Below are positions 52,972 to 62,460 of a stretch of DNA of 64,000 nt, piece after piece (positions within the stretch are counted from its first letter, which is position 1; each line of letters begins with the position of its first letter). The notes under the pieces were generated by a model that searched no databases, was not told where the DNA came from, and worked only from the letters and a program-made list of their open reading frames with translations. A program made the translations under genes and the position numbers. This stretch comes from JAYWIG01 sp043789035 (GTDB lineage Bacteria > Pseudomonadota > Gammaproteobacteria > Burkholderiales > Burkholderiaceae_E), in assembly GCA_043789035.1 (NCBI GenBank), contig JAYWIG010000039.1, forward strand, positions 5,139 to 69,138. Direction: 5' to 3'.

Positions 52972-54414
52972 TTACATCATCGTCGTAACGGCTGTTTTGG
53001 TATTCAAGTAAGCCTCAAGCGCTTCTGAACCACCCTCACTACCATAGCCAGAATCCTTTATGCCGCCGAATGGAATTTCAGGCACAGGCGCAGCTGCTTG
53101 GTTTATCCACAGCATACCGGCTTGAATGTTATGAGTGATGTAATGTGCGTTCTTCAAGCTACGGGTGAACGCATAACTCGATAAACCGAGCGGGAGTCGG
53201 TTGGCTTCTACCACCATTTGCTCCACAGTATCGAAACCACGAATTCCTAACATCGGGCCAAATGGCTCGTTATTGAAAATATCGGCATCGAGTGGCACGT
53301 CGGTAAAGATGGTCGGCGCAAAGAAATTACCCGATGTTCCAACTTGCTCACCACCCACGGCAACCGTCGCGCCTGCTTGCACGGTGCGTTCGGTGATTTG
53401 CTTCATTGCCGCCAATCGGCGGGAGTTAGCTAAAGGCCCCATTGTTGTACTTTCCGCCATACCATCGCCCACTTTGACTTTACTAGTCATAGCTAGCAGC
53501 GCTTGCGTAAATTCAGCCTTCACACTGTTTTGAACTAAGAAGCGAGTTGGTGAAATACACACCTGACCAGCATTTCGAAACTTTGCACCGCCCATCATTT
53601 TTGCTGCCAATGCAATATCAGCATCTTCCGCAATGATGACTGGTGCATGGCCGCCTAACTCCATAGTGGCACGCTTCATGTACTGCCCTGCCATTGCCGC
53701 CAATTGCTTACCTACAGGCGTGCTACCGGTAAAGGTAATCTTACGAACAATCGGATGCGCGATTAAATAGGAAGAAATCTCAGCTGGGTTGCCGTAAAGC
53801 AAACCAACTGTACCCGCTGGTACGCCCGCATCGATAAAAGCACGAATCAGTTCAGCGGGCGACGCAGGCGTTTCTTCAGGTGCTTTTACAATCATGCTGC
53901 AACCTGTTGCAAGCGCCGCAGAAAGCTTTCGTACCACTTGGTTAATTGGAAAATTCCACGGAGTGAATGCAGCAACCACGCCGACAGGCTCTTTCAATAC
54001 TTGTTGCTGAACATTCCAAGCGCGCGGCGAAACGATGCGACCGAACACACGGCGGCCTTCTTCGGCAAAATATTCGACAATGTCAGCAGCAGCCATTACT
54101 TCGATTTTCGCTTCCGCTAGTGGCTTGCCTTGCTCTTGCGTCATCAACCATGCAATCGAATCAGCACGTTCTCGCAGTAAACCGGCGGCTTTGCGCATTA
54201 CCTTGCTACGCTCTAAAGCTGAGATCACTTTCCAAGCTTCAAAGCCTTTTTGAGCGGCCAGTAATGCAACATCCATATCAGCAATAGTGGCATGGGCCAC
54301 ACGGCCAATTTCTTTCCCACTAGCTGGGTTAATTACTGCAAGCGATTTGCCGCCCGTAGCTTCTCGCCATTGGTTTTCGATGAAAAGTTGCGTGTTTGGA
54401 TAAGTGGTTGTCAT
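52972..54414 (-). CDS. Aldehyde dehydrogenase, succinate-semialdehyde type
   Basis: A 480-residue enzyme with the ALDH motifs FTPWNFPINQVVRK, FTGSTPVGKQL, catalytic Glu in MELGGHAPVI and catalytic Cys in NAGQVCISPTRF. It most resembles GabD-type NADP-dependent succinate-semialdehyde dehydrogenases. Start ATG 54414 was preferred to 54456 because the extra leader is not family-like. It stands alone, divergent from the flavin reductase gene. Confidence 0.88.
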   Translation of the reverse strand: MTTTYPNTQLFIENQWREATGGKSLAVINPASGKEIGRVAHATIADMDVALLAAQKGFEAWKVISALERSKVMRKAAGLLRERADSIAWLMTQEQGKPLAEAKIEVMAAADIVEYFAEEGRRVFGRIVSPRAWNVQQQVLKEPVGVVAAFTPWNFPINQVVRKLSAALATGCSMIVKAPEETPASPAELIRAFIDAGVPAGTVGLLYGNPAEISSYLIAHPIVRKITFTGSTPVGKQLAAMAGQYMKRATMELGGHAPVIIAEDADIALAAKMMGGAKFRNAGQVCISPTRFLVQNSVKAEFTQALLAMTSKVKVGDGMAESTTMGPLANSRRLAAMKQITERTVQAGATVAVGGEQVGTSGNFFAPTIFTDVPLDADIFNNEPFGPMLGIRGFDTVEQMVVEANRLPLGLSSYAFTRSLKNAHYITHNIQAGMLWINQAAAPVPEIPFGGIKDSGYGSEGGSEALEAYLNTKTAVTTMM

Positions 54415-54520
54415 AGTAACGGCCCTAGGTGAAGAAAAAAGCAAATTAGCTGACATATTACCCTGTCAAAAAACCACGCTTCAAATCGTCTCCGAGTAAC
54501 TGCACTGATATCCTTACCCT

Positions 54521-55153
54521 ATGGAAATAGACTTCAACCAAATCACTGCCTACCAGCGCTACAAGCTTATGGCTAGCTTAATTGTGCCAAGGCCAATTGC
54601 GTTAGTAACAACCATTGGCCCAACCGGCGTGGTGAATGCGGCGCCTTTTTCAATGTTTAACATGATGGGTGAAGACCCGCCGATTGTGATGATCAGTATT
54701 AATCGCAAGCAAGGCATTCATCAAAAAGATACAGCAACCAATATTCTCGCGAATGAAGAATTTGTCGTGCATCTTTGCGACGAGGCAATGGCCAACGAGA
54801 TGCATGCCTGCGGTGAATCATTGCCACCTGAAATTAGCGAACTTACTCATGTCGGCTTTACCTCTGAGCCATCAAAAACCGTTGCACCTCCTAGAATTGC
54901 TCAAGCGCCAGTTGCATTTGAATGTGTTTTGCATGAAAAAATCGTGACTGATAGTCGCTATATTTTTATCGGCAAAGTGCAATGGCTTAGTGTTCGTGAA
55001 GGTTTGGTCGATATTGAGACTTGGCGGGTACGCCTGCAAGACTATCACCCAGTTGGGCGATTCGGTGCCAGCTTTTATGTCACTACCCGTGATCGATTTG
55101 CTATCGAGGGTAATAACTTGGAGGCTAGAACTACGCCGATCGACGAGATTTAA
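54521..55153 (+). CDS. Flavin reductase-like FMN-binding protein
   Basis: A 210-residue protein of the flavin reductase domain family: YKLMASLIVPRPIALVTT, VNAAPFSMFNMMGEDPPIVMISI, then the C-terminal YHPVGRFGASFYVTT. Such proteins bind FMN and reduce it or act in small oxidoreductase systems; the partner is unknown. The ATG has no strong ribosome site. Confidence 0.85.
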   Translation: MEIDFNQITAYQRYKLMASLIVPRPIALVTTIGPTGVVNAAPFSMFNMMGEDPPIVMISINRKQGIHQKDTATNILANEEFVVHLCDEAMANEMHACGESLPPEISELTHVGFTSEPSKTVAPPRIAQAPVAFECVLHEKIVTDSRYIFIGKVQWLSVREGLVDIETWRVRLQDYHPVGRFGASFYVTTRDRFAIEGNNLEARTTPIDEI

Positions 55154-55177
55154 TTTACCTATACGTCATCGATACAA

Positions 55178-55203
55178 GTGCATCGCTTTGTAAAAGGATG
55201 CAC
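55178..55203. terminator. Hairpin between convergent genes
   Basis: GTGCATC-G-CTTT-GTA-AAAG-GATGCAC folds into an 11-bp stem with one bulge between the convergent flavin reductase and glycine-zipper genes. T runs are weak, so it is a probable rather than a certain bidirectional terminator. Confidence 0.6.
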
Positions 55204-55215
55204 CCTTGAAGAGAT

Positions 55216-55734
55216 TTAGAACGCGAACCGTCCACCACGCTCGTAGCCGCCGCGTTCATATCCACCACGATCTTCGTAACCGCGGTTGCCATAGCCATGG
55301 TCATGATGGCGATGTTCTGGATAGCGCACTACTTCGCGATAAACCACTTGCGGCGCATATTCAACCCGCTGCGGGTAAACTACCACAGGTGCTTGAACAA
55401 CAGGCGCTGGCAGGTAAACAGGGGCAGGCGAATATACAGGCGCGGGCTGCATGATGACCGGTGCGCGACTATTACCGTAATAGCCAACTGGGGCCGGGCC
55501 ATAGCCGTAGCCTTGATGACTTGTTGCAACGGTTGTGCCTACAGCAGCGCCAATCGCGCCACCTAAAATCGCACCTTCGCGGCCACCAAACTGCCCGCCA
55601 ATCATGGCCCCGGCACCAGCGCCGATGACTGCACCGATTACGGCGCGTTCGCCCGCCTGTGCAGCGGTCACCGAGGCAATCGTGATGAATGCCACTGTTG
55701 CAATGCGAATCGATTTAACTAGCTTGGTACCCAT
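55216..55734 (-). CDS. Glycine-zipper secreted protein
   Basis: A 171-residue protein with signal peptide ending TAAQAG, then a glycine zipper (GAVIGAGAGAMIGGQFGG, ILGGAIGAAVG) and a Pro/Tyr/Val-rich tail with APVY repeats and a His-Gly/Arg-Gly C-terminus. Glycine zippers insert in membranes; many such envelope proteins in betaproteobacteria lack known roles. ATG 55734 has AAAGGG upstream; the frame to 55806 is not needed. Confidence 0.75.
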   Translation of the reverse strand: MGTKLVKSIRIATVAFITIASVTAAQAGERAVIGAVIGAGAGAMIGGQFGGREGAILGGAIGAAVGTTVATSHQGYGYGPAPVGYYGNSRAPVIMQPAPVYSPAPVYLPAPVVQAPVVVYPQRVEYAPQVVYREVVRYPEHRHHDHGYGNRGYEDRGGYERGGYERGGRFAF

Positions 55735-55848
55735 ATAAACCCTTTGTTGATTGTACGTAGGTATAGAGCGCTCTAGATCGACACCTTGATGACCAGGAAT
55801 CTGCAAGATTTGTAATAAAACGTAATTGAACCTTGAAACTAACGTCGA

Positions 55849-57033
55849 TCAGAGGCCCAACTTATTCAATATCCCCTGTCGCACATTGAGCCACCAACCA
55901 AACTGCTTTGGCCACAAAGCAAAGGTTTTGTCGGCAGCCAAGGTTTGAGCAGCATGGACTGGCCAGTTTGGATCGTCCAGCGCTTCGCGGGCAATGGCAA
56001 TTAAATCCGCATCACCGGAGGTAACTACCTCTTCAGCTTGCTGCGCGGTGAGTATCAAACCTACAGCTATCGTCGGTATGCCCGCACCCGCCTTAATCGC
56101 TTTAGCCCAAGGCACTTGAAAACCGGGAACTCGCTTTGTTCTAGGCACGGCGGCTACTGGCATTTGTGCGGCTACCGCACCGACGGCATTAGTTGCAGGA
56201 GCACTGGCCGAACCAACAATACCGCCTGAAGAGCAGTCAATCGCATCTACACCGCAGGCTCTTAGTTGCTGGGCTAACCAAATCGAATCGTCGATCTCCC
56301 AACCACCGTCTAAATCGTCAATTGCCGATAAACGAACAAGCAATGGTTTACCGTCTGGCCAAACCGCACGAAGCGCAATTGCAATGTCGATGACGATCTT
56401 GCTGCGCCCTGCTCTATCGCCGCCATAAACATCACTGCGCTTGTTTGAAAATGGGGATAAAAAGCTATGCAATAAGTAACCATGGGCAGCGTGAAGCTCA
56501 ATCACATCAAACCCAGCGGCAAGAGCTCGTTTTGCTGCAGCCATAAAATCATTTGTGAGCGCATGAATATCTTCGACGCTCATTTGCTTTGGTACAGTCC
56601 AACCCTGCGCAACGGCAATATCACTCGGTGCGCTAGGTGGCCAAGCCATATCGCCACGATCAAAATCACCTTGTGTAAGCGGCCCATTACCATACCAAGG
56701 CCGAGCCATACTAGCCTTGCGCCCAGCGTGACCTAGTTGAATCGCAGGCACAGAGCCATTCGCGCGTAAAAAATCGGCAAGTCGTTTTAGGCCGGAAATA
56801 TGCTCGTCTTTCCAAATGCCCAAATCGCCGTGCGTAATACGACCATTGGCTTGCACCGCCGATGCTTCAAGTATGACCATTGCAGCGCCACCCAGAGCAT
56901 ATCTACCCACTGTCACCATATGCCAATCATTCACAAAACCGTCATGCGCAGAGTAGTTGCACATGGGGGAAATGACTAAACGGTTCTTTAATGTAATGCT
57001 GGCAAGTTGGTAACTAGAAAACAGATTACTCAT
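55849..57033 (-). CDS. NADH:flavin oxidoreductase, Old Yellow Enzyme family (YqjM-like)
   Basis: A 394-residue FMN enzyme: N-terminal LKNRLVISPMCNYSAHDGF, QLGHAGRKAS, ELHAAHGYLLHSFLSPFSNKRSDVYGG and C-terminal IAVGLILTAQQAEEVV...DLIAIAREALDDPNWP. Members reduce alpha,beta-unsaturated carbonyls with NAD(P)H. The physiological substrate is unknown. The secreted-protein gene 57047 ends 13 bases before it and may be co-transcribed. Confidence 0.92.
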   Translation of the reverse strand: MSNLFSSYQLASITLKNRLVISPMCNYSAHDGFVNDWHMVTVGRYALGGAAMVILEASAVQANGRITHGDLGIWKDEHISGLKRLADFLRANGSVPAIQLGHAGRKASMARPWYGNGPLTQGDFDRGDMAWPPSAPSDIAVAQGWTVPKQMSVEDIHALTNDFMAAAKRALAAGFDVIELHAAHGYLLHSFLSPFSNKRSDVYGGDRAGRSKIVIDIAIALRAVWPDGKPLLVRLSAIDDLDGGWEIDDSIWLAQQLRACGVDAIDCSSGGIVGSASAPATNAVGAVAAQMPVAAVPRTKRVPGFQVPWAKAIKAGAGIPTIAVGLILTAQQAEEVVTSGDADLIAIAREALDDPNWPVHAAQTLAADKTFALWPKQFGWWLNVRQGILNKLGL

Positions 57034-57046
57034 GGGAATTTTTTAT

Positions 57047-57472
57047 CTATTGAATTTGAATCTCAACCAAAGAACCGTTGCCGGGTCTTAAGCTCGGGTA
57101 GGCGACAGATTTCACAGCAACCCAACCGTCAGTTGCCTGCATGAAGTTCGGTTTTCGGGCATTGCCGCCATCGCTTAAATCATCTGTCTTTTTTAGCGAC
57201 TGGTTACCGTCGCAGCTCGACAATGGTACGGCCTTATTAATTTTGGCTTGGGTCACGGTCGATAGCGCCGCCTTATCGCTTAACAAAACCATTTTTCCCT
57301 GAGCATTAAATAGTTGCACCGCTGCGATTCGAGGTGCCCATTGGTTAGCCTCGTTTAGCCTACCAGCAACAACACATTGCCGTCCTTGGGATGCCAGAAC
57401 CACCGAGCTAAACACCATGCTCGATAAAACGAACGCAGTGACACCTGTGCTTGCTAAAAGTACTCTTTTCAT
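57047..57472 (-). CDS. Hypothetical secreted protein
   Basis: A 141-residue protein I do not recognise. It has a signal peptide ending VVLASQ and two Cys residues (QCVVAG, SSCDG) that may form a disulfide. The mature part begins with a GRLNEANQWAPRIAAVQLF segment. It lies just before the OYE-family gene. Confidence 0.6.
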   Translation of the reverse strand: MKRVLLASTGVTAFVLSSMVFSSVVLASQGRQCVVAGRLNEANQWAPRIAAVQLFNAQGKMVLLSDKAALSTVTQAKINKAVPLSSCDGNQSLKKTDDLSDGGNARKPNFMQATDGWVAVKSVAYPSLRPGNGSLVEIQIQ

Positions 57473-57597
57473 CTTGAACTCCTATAAGTTAATCAACGTC
57501 ACCGTCAACAACGCGGTAGCGCTGGACAGAAGCAAAGTTTAACAAGCCGCTAGCTTAGCGCAAGAGCGCGAAAATACGTAAGTACAAACCACCAGCC

Positions 57598-58335
57598 CTA
57601 TAAATCTGCTTTTGTTGGCGCTGGACGAGAACCAAGGAATAAGCGATCAATGTCAGGGTCCGCTAAAAGCTCATAAGCTCGCTTATGCAACACGCAGCGG
57701 CCCGACTCTAATGCGATGGCCTCGTCTGAAATTTTAAGCGCACTTTTCACGTTCTGCTCTACCATCATGATGGTGGTGCCATCCGATGCCAAGCTGCGCA
57801 GTAGCTTGAATACATCTTGCACAACAATGGGCGACAAACCAATCGATGGTTCATCAATCAATAAAACTTTAGGGCGAAGCAATAAAGCACGCCCAACTTC
57901 GAGCTGCTTTTGCTCGCCACCCGACAGCGCAGATGCTTGACTATTCAAGCGTTGCGCCACTCTTGGGAAAAGCTTCAGTACCTCAGGAATTCGTTTTCGC
58001 GTTTCCTCCATACCTAAGGTAATGCCACCTAACTCTAAGTTTTGCAAAACTGTTAACTGACCAAAAAGGTTCCTGCCTTGGGGCACAAAAGCCACACCCT
58101 GCGCGAGCAGTGCTTTCTGGGTAAACCCAGTCACATCGATTCCATTACAAATCACTTTTCCTAGCCGCGGTTTGAGTAAACCGAACAAGGTTTTCAACAC
58201 TGTCGATTTCCCCGCACCGTTAGGGCCAATTAAGAGTGTAATTTTCCCGGTGGCAACCGTTAGCGACAAATCATTCAAGATCATCAGATCTTTATAACCT
58301 GCTGTTACGTTCTGGAATTCAATTGCGTTCGACAT
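57598..58335 (-). CDS. livF: Branched-chain amino acid ABC ATPase LivF
   Basis: A 245-residue ABC ATPase: Walker A GPNGAGKST, signature LSGGEQKQLEVGRALL, Walker B VLLIDEPSIGLSP, and the LivF-typical VPQGRNLFGQLTV. Start ATG 58335 was chosen; it follows livG by one base. Last gene of the livHMGF unit. Confidence 0.92.
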   Translation of the reverse strand: MSNAIEFQNVTAGYKDLMILNDLSLTVATGKITLLIGPNGAGKSTVLKTLFGLLKPRLGKVICNGIDVTGFTQKALLAQGVAFVPQGRNLFGQLTVLQNLELGGITLGMEETRKRIPEVLKLFPRVAQRLNSQASALSGGEQKQLEVGRALLLRPKVLLIDEPSIGLSPIVVQDVFKLLRSLASDGTTIMMVEQNVKSALKISDEAIALESGRCVLHKRAYELLADPDIDRLFLGSRPAPTKADL

Positions 58336-58336
58336 G

Positions 58337-59086
58337 TTAATTCCCAAGGTAGGCGTCCAGTACCGCTTGATTGCCACGAATCTCAGCAGGTGTGCCCACC
58401 GCCAACACTTCGCCTTCAACCATCACCAGAATTCGATGGCATAAGTTCATCACAAACTCCATGTTGTGCTCAATCACCACAAAAGCTTTGTCCGGGTACT
58501 TCTGATTCAGTTGTTTAAGTAACGTCGATATACCACCCACCAAGGACGGATTAACACCGGCACAAGGTTCATCGAGCAAAACCAATGAGGGTTCACTCAT
58601 AAATGCCATGGCTATGTCAACCAGCTTTTGTTGCCCGTAACTCAAACTACCTGCCGGGAGATCAGCCACTTGCTCGATTCGAAACAGCGCGATCAACTCA
58701 TTTGCTCGCTTGGTTAAACCGGAATCGGAAGGGGAAAATAATCGGCCAAACATCGATTTTTGATGCTCTTGTGCAGCCACAATTAAGTTATCGCGCACGC
58801 TTAGTTTACCGAACACTTGCAAGGTTTGGAAGGTACGCCCAACGCCTTTGCGACTTAGCTGCAATGGACTCAAGCCAGAAATGTTTTCGCTCTTCAAACT
58901 AATGCTGCCTGCATCAGGTTTGATCTGCCCGAGCATGGAATTAAACAGCGTAGTTTTTCCCGAACCATTGGGTCCAATGACTCCAAAAATTTCGCCAGGG
59001 AAAACTTCAAACGAAACACCTCCTACCGCCTGAATTGCGCCATAGGCCTTTCTAATGCCTTCGACTTTTAAAACCGGGGCGCTCAT
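58337..59086 (-). CDS. livG: Branched-chain amino acid ABC ATPase LivG
   Basis: A 249-residue ABC ATPase: Walker A GPNGSGKTT, GVGRTFQTLQVFGKLSV, signature LSYGQQKLVDIAMAF, Walker B LVLLDEPCAGVNP. It overlaps livM by four bases (ATGA). Confidence 0.93.
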   Translation of the reverse strand: MSAPVLKVEGIRKAYGAIQAVGGVSFEVFPGEIFGVIGPNGSGKTTLFNSMLGQIKPDAGSISLKSENISGLSPLQLSRKGVGRTFQTLQVFGKLSVRDNLIVAAQEHQKSMFGRLFSPSDSGLTKRANELIALFRIEQVADLPAGSLSYGQQKLVDIAMAFMSEPSLVLLDEPCAGVNPSLVGGISTLLKQLNQKYPDKAFVVIEHNMEFVMNLCHRILVMVEGEVLAVGTPAEIRGNQAVLDAYLGN

Positions 59087-60033
59087 TTTTTTGTCTCCGT
59101 CTTTTTAAACTTCTCTGGCAAACTTAACAAACCATCGGGCAACCAAATCATAAGCAACATCACAACAACACCAAATATTGGTAAATACCAGGGCGCTAAG
59201 TTGGGAATATCGCGAATCCATTCTGGCACGACCACTCCAATGAGCGCGCCTACGATTGGCCCGAAGAAGTAGCCTGCTCCACCAATCACCACCATCAAAT
59301 ACATCATGATGGAAACACCAACCGTAAACGGCCCTGGCTCAATAAACTGTACGAGCGACGCAAACAATGCACCGGCAACACCCGCATAAGCTGCGCCAAT
59401 CGCAAAGCTTAAAAGCGTGTAAGTTCGAATGTCGACACCTAAGCTTTCCGCGCGTATCGGGTTATCGCGCAAGGCTTTGAAAGCTTTGCCCCATGGTGAA
59501 TTCAGTATCCACCAAAGCACCGCCATGGCCAATAACGCGAAGAAGAACACTAAGTAGTAGTAAGCGAGCGCCCCATCGAAAGAAACACCAAAAACGCTAG
59601 GCCTTGCAATGTTGTTGATCCCAAAGGTACCGCCAGTAAGCCACTCTTCATTGCGCATAACCAAATAAACGGCGGTGTTAAAACCAAGCGTTGCAAAAGC
59701 TAGGTATATCGTTTGAACTCGAAGCGCCGGAAAACCAAGCACAAGCCCAACCACAAAACACAAAATGGCAGCCAATGGCAAACCTAACCAAAAGCTAAAG
59801 CCTGCCTTCATCAGTATCGCTACTGTATAAGCGCCAATACCAAAGAAGGCTGCATGGCCTAAGGATTTCTGCCCTGCATAGCCAACCGTTAGATTTAAAC
59901 CAAACGTGGCGATAATAAATATCAACCAGTAGGTCAGCATATACACGCCAAAGCTCTTTAAGAAGTGCGGCGCTATCAACATGAGGGCAAGCGCCACTGC
60001 ACTAAAAAGCATAGCCGATTTAGTGAGCTTCAT
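59083..60033 (-). CDS. livM: Branched-chain amino acid ABC permease LivM
   Basis: A 316-residue permease with about eight or nine membrane segments and the LivM motifs GYAGQKSLGHAAFFGIGAY and FKALRDNPIRAESLGVD. It overlaps livH and livG by four bases at each end. Confidence 0.93.
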   Translation of the reverse strand: MKLTKSAMLFSAVALALMLIAPHFLKSFGVYMLTYWLIFIIATFGLNLTVGYAGQKSLGHAAFFGIGAYTVAILMKAGFSFWLGLPLAAILCFVVGLVLGFPALRVQTIYLAFATLGFNTAVYLVMRNEEWLTGGTFGINNIARPSVFGVSFDGALAYYYLVFFFALLAMAVLWWILNSPWGKAFKALRDNPIRAESLGVDIRTYTLLSFAIGAAYAGVAGALFASLVQFIEPGPFTVGVSIMMYLMVVIGGAGYFFGPIVGALIGVVVPEWIRDIPNLAPWYLPIFGVVVMLLMIWLPDGLLSLPEKFKKTETKK

Positions 60034-60905
60034 ACCTTGCGCTCCTCTTTTTTACCGAGAAGGCCTTGCGGCTTAAAGAAGATCACCAACATAAACAATA
60101 CCAACGCAACAGCGTCTTTGTAGGCGGGGGAAATATAAGCTGCGGCTAGGTTCTCGCCAACACCAACAATCACGCCCCCCAGCAAGGCCCCTCGCGAATT
60201 ATTAAAGCCACCGATGATGGCGGCGAAGAACGCCTTCATGCCAAGGGACTCACCCATATCGAACTTGGCAAGGTATGTAGGTGTTACTAATAAAGCCGCA
60301 GCACAAGCAAGCACAGCATTAATAATAAAAACATACAAAATCATTCGCGGCACATCAATACCAAGCACGGAGGCACTTTCAGTATTTTGCGCCACCGCCT
60401 GCATGGCTCGGCCAGTCACAGTCTTTTGCAAAAAGGCCTGGGTTGCTACAACAATTACTAGCGCTAAAGCTAAAGTACCAATATCACCCAAAGTAATCGT
60501 AACACCGGCAATATTAAAAATCTTATCGGCAAACAAACTCGAAAACGGGTGTGCTTCTGCGCTATAACCCGCTCTTACACCATTACGCATAGCAATCGAC
60601 AAACCGATGGTGGCTACTACTATGGGCATCATTCCAAACTTAAACATGGGGTCGACTAAGCCCCGTTTGAATACCCAGCCCAGTAGTATGCAGGCCACAA
60701 TGATGGTGAGGAAAAAACTCAACAGCAAAGGCGCTCCCATTGCAGAAAAGGCCAACATGATGAATGCAGGCAACATCACGAACTCACCTTGCGCAAAATT
60801 AATTGTTCCCGATGCTTGCCATAGCAAGGTGAAACCCAGAGCGGCAAGGGCATAAATGCTGCCCGTTGCGCAACCCGAGATAAAGAGTTGGAGAAAATCG
60901 GTCAT
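60030..60905 (-). CDS. livH: Branched-chain amino acid ABC permease LivH
   Basis: A 291-residue permease: GCATGSIYALAALGFTLLW, GTINFAQGEFVML and GRAMQAVAQNTESASVLGID are LivH signatures. First gene of the unit. No LivJ/LivK binding protein lies in the 295-base upstream gap or elsewhere in the window, so the substrate (amino acid, urea or aromatic acid) cannot be told. Confidence 0.93.
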   Translation of the reverse strand: MTDFLQLFISGCATGSIYALAALGFTLLWQASGTINFAQGEFVMLPAFIMLAFSAMGAPLLLSFFLTIIVACILLGWVFKRGLVDPMFKFGMMPIVVATIGLSIAMRNGVRAGYSAEAHPFSSLFADKIFNIAGVTITLGDIGTLALALVIVVATQAFLQKTVTGRAMQAVAQNTESASVLGIDVPRMILYVFIINAVLACAAALLVTPTYLAKFDMGESLGMKAFFAAIIGGFNNSRGALLGGVIVGVGENLAAAYISPAYKDAVALVLFMLVIFFKPQGLLGKKEERKV

Positions 60906-61200
60906 GAACGAATTACTTTTTACTTATTTCTTATTAACTTTGTACTCCAGGGCGGCAAGGACGAAGCAACTTCCAAGCCTTACCTGACCTTGGCAACCGC
61001 AGGCAATTCTCGCATTTGTTACAACGATGAACCTAGATGCAATTAGTTATATTACAGAATCATGTTCGCTTAAAATTAAAACAATGTGGTTCTCAAACGT
61101 GCAAAACAACATCAAGCGCGAGGATTGTGCGAATTTCTAACCCAGCAAACGCCCTGTTACCCTTGCCTTAAACTCTTCGAATACCTGTAACAATGCACAG

Positions 61201-62460
61201 ATGAAATCCAAAACTATTGTCGCCATAATCGGCGCTGGCCCTGCTGGTTTAATGGCCGCACAAACCATTTCACAAAACAATGACTTTGAAGTACATGTGT
61301 TCGATGCGATGCCATCCGTAGGTCGAAAATTTCTACTGGCAGGCCTTGGTGGGCTTAACATTACCCATTCTGAAAACATCGAGCAGCTTCTTACTCGATA
61401 TCAATCATCAGAAAACAATGCAACAACGGCGCTCGTCAACAGTCTAGTGAACTTCGACTCTCAAGCAGTAATTGCTTGGGTTCATAGCCTAGGTATCAAA
61501 ACATTCGTCGGTAGTTCCGGTCGAGTATTTCCTGAGCAGATGAAAGCAGCGCCGTTGCTTCGGGCGTGGCTTTTGAAGCTCAGAGCGCAACGCGTCATGT
61601 TTCACTCACGTCATCGATTAACTCAAATAGAAAAAACGCAGTCGGGCTTCGAGTTGAGTTTTCACCATGCGAGTAATCACGACGAAGTCAAAGTGCCCGT
61701 AAATGCATGCGTTTTAGCGCTGGGCGGAGCAAGTTGGTCTAAGCTTGGGTCAAATGGCGCATGGGTTCCATTGCTCGAAAAGCACGGGGTCGCCATAGCC
61801 CCTCTCGAGCCTTCAAATTGCGGTTTTGAATGCAGATTTAGCCAGTTTTTAGTCCCGAAATTTGTTGGTTCAGCGATAAAAAATTGCTCGTTGAAGCTTT
61901 TAAGTAACGCAGAAGCAGGTGCTGGACAAAAGGGTGAATTTGTACTTAGTGAAACTGGTTTTGAAGGGCAATTGATATACGCATTGTCTACTGCGATTCG
62001 AGACGAAATCAAGAAACACGGTAAGGCAACTATTGCACTAGATCTTCGACCAGATAAAAGCGAGGATGAGCTTTTAGATCGGCTCAATGCACCCAGAGGC
62101 TCTCGCTCACTAACGAAGCATCTTCAAAGCACGCTCAATATCACTGGTGTTTACTTAGCACTGCTTTATGAATTCATACCTAAGGCCATGCTATCGAAGA
62201 ATGAATCGCTTGCAAAAGCAATCAAACATATTCCTATTGAGCTCAACAAAGCTAGGCCAATTGATGAAGCCATCAGTACTGCAGGTGGCGTATGCCTTGA
62301 TCAAATCGACAAAAACTTCATGCTGAAGGCACAGCCTCAAGTTTTTGTCGCGGGTGAGATGCTTGATTGGGAGGCACCGACTGGTGGCTATTTGTTATCA
62401 GCTTGCTTTGCAACTGGGCATTCGGCGGGATTGGGTGTGATCAAGGAGTTTCTAAATTAG
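61201..62460 (+). CDS. HI0933-family FAD flavoprotein
   Basis: A 419-residue protein with N-terminal FAD-binding IIGAGPAGLMAAQTI, GRKFLLAGLGGLNITHSE (the HI0933/BaiN motif), KTFVGSSGRVFPEQMKAAPLLRAW, ALGGASWSKLGSNG and the C-terminal GEMLDWEAPTGGYLLSACFATG. It fits TIGR03862-like aminoacetone-oxidase-type flavoproteins of unknown role. Its end overlaps the DCC-Coq7 gene by 9 bases, tail to tail. Confidence 0.88.
   Translation: MKSKTIVAIIGAGPAGLMAAQTISQNNDFEVHVFDAMPSVGRKFLLAGLGGLNITHSENIEQLLTRYQSSENNATTALVNSLVNFDSQAVIAWVHSLGIKTFVGSSGRVFPEQMKAAPLLRAWLLKLRAQRVMFHSRHRLTQIEKTQSGFELSFHHASNHDEVKVPVNACVLALGGASWSKLGSNGAWVPLLEKHGVAIAPLEPSNCGFECRFSQFLVPKFVGSAIKNCSLKLLSNAEAGAGQKGEFVLSETGFEGQLIYALSTAIRDEIKKHGKATIALDLRPDKSEDELLDRLNAPRGSRSLTKHLQSTLNITGVYLALLYEFIPKAMLSKNESLAKAIKHIPIELNKARPIDEAISTAGGVCLDQIDKNFMLKAQPQVFVAGEMLDWEAPTGGYLLSACFATGHSAGLGVIKEFLN

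Noticed and set aside
61027..61140. 37-codon frame upstream of the flavoprotein gene
   Set aside because: Too short, no ribosome site and no similarity I can recognise.
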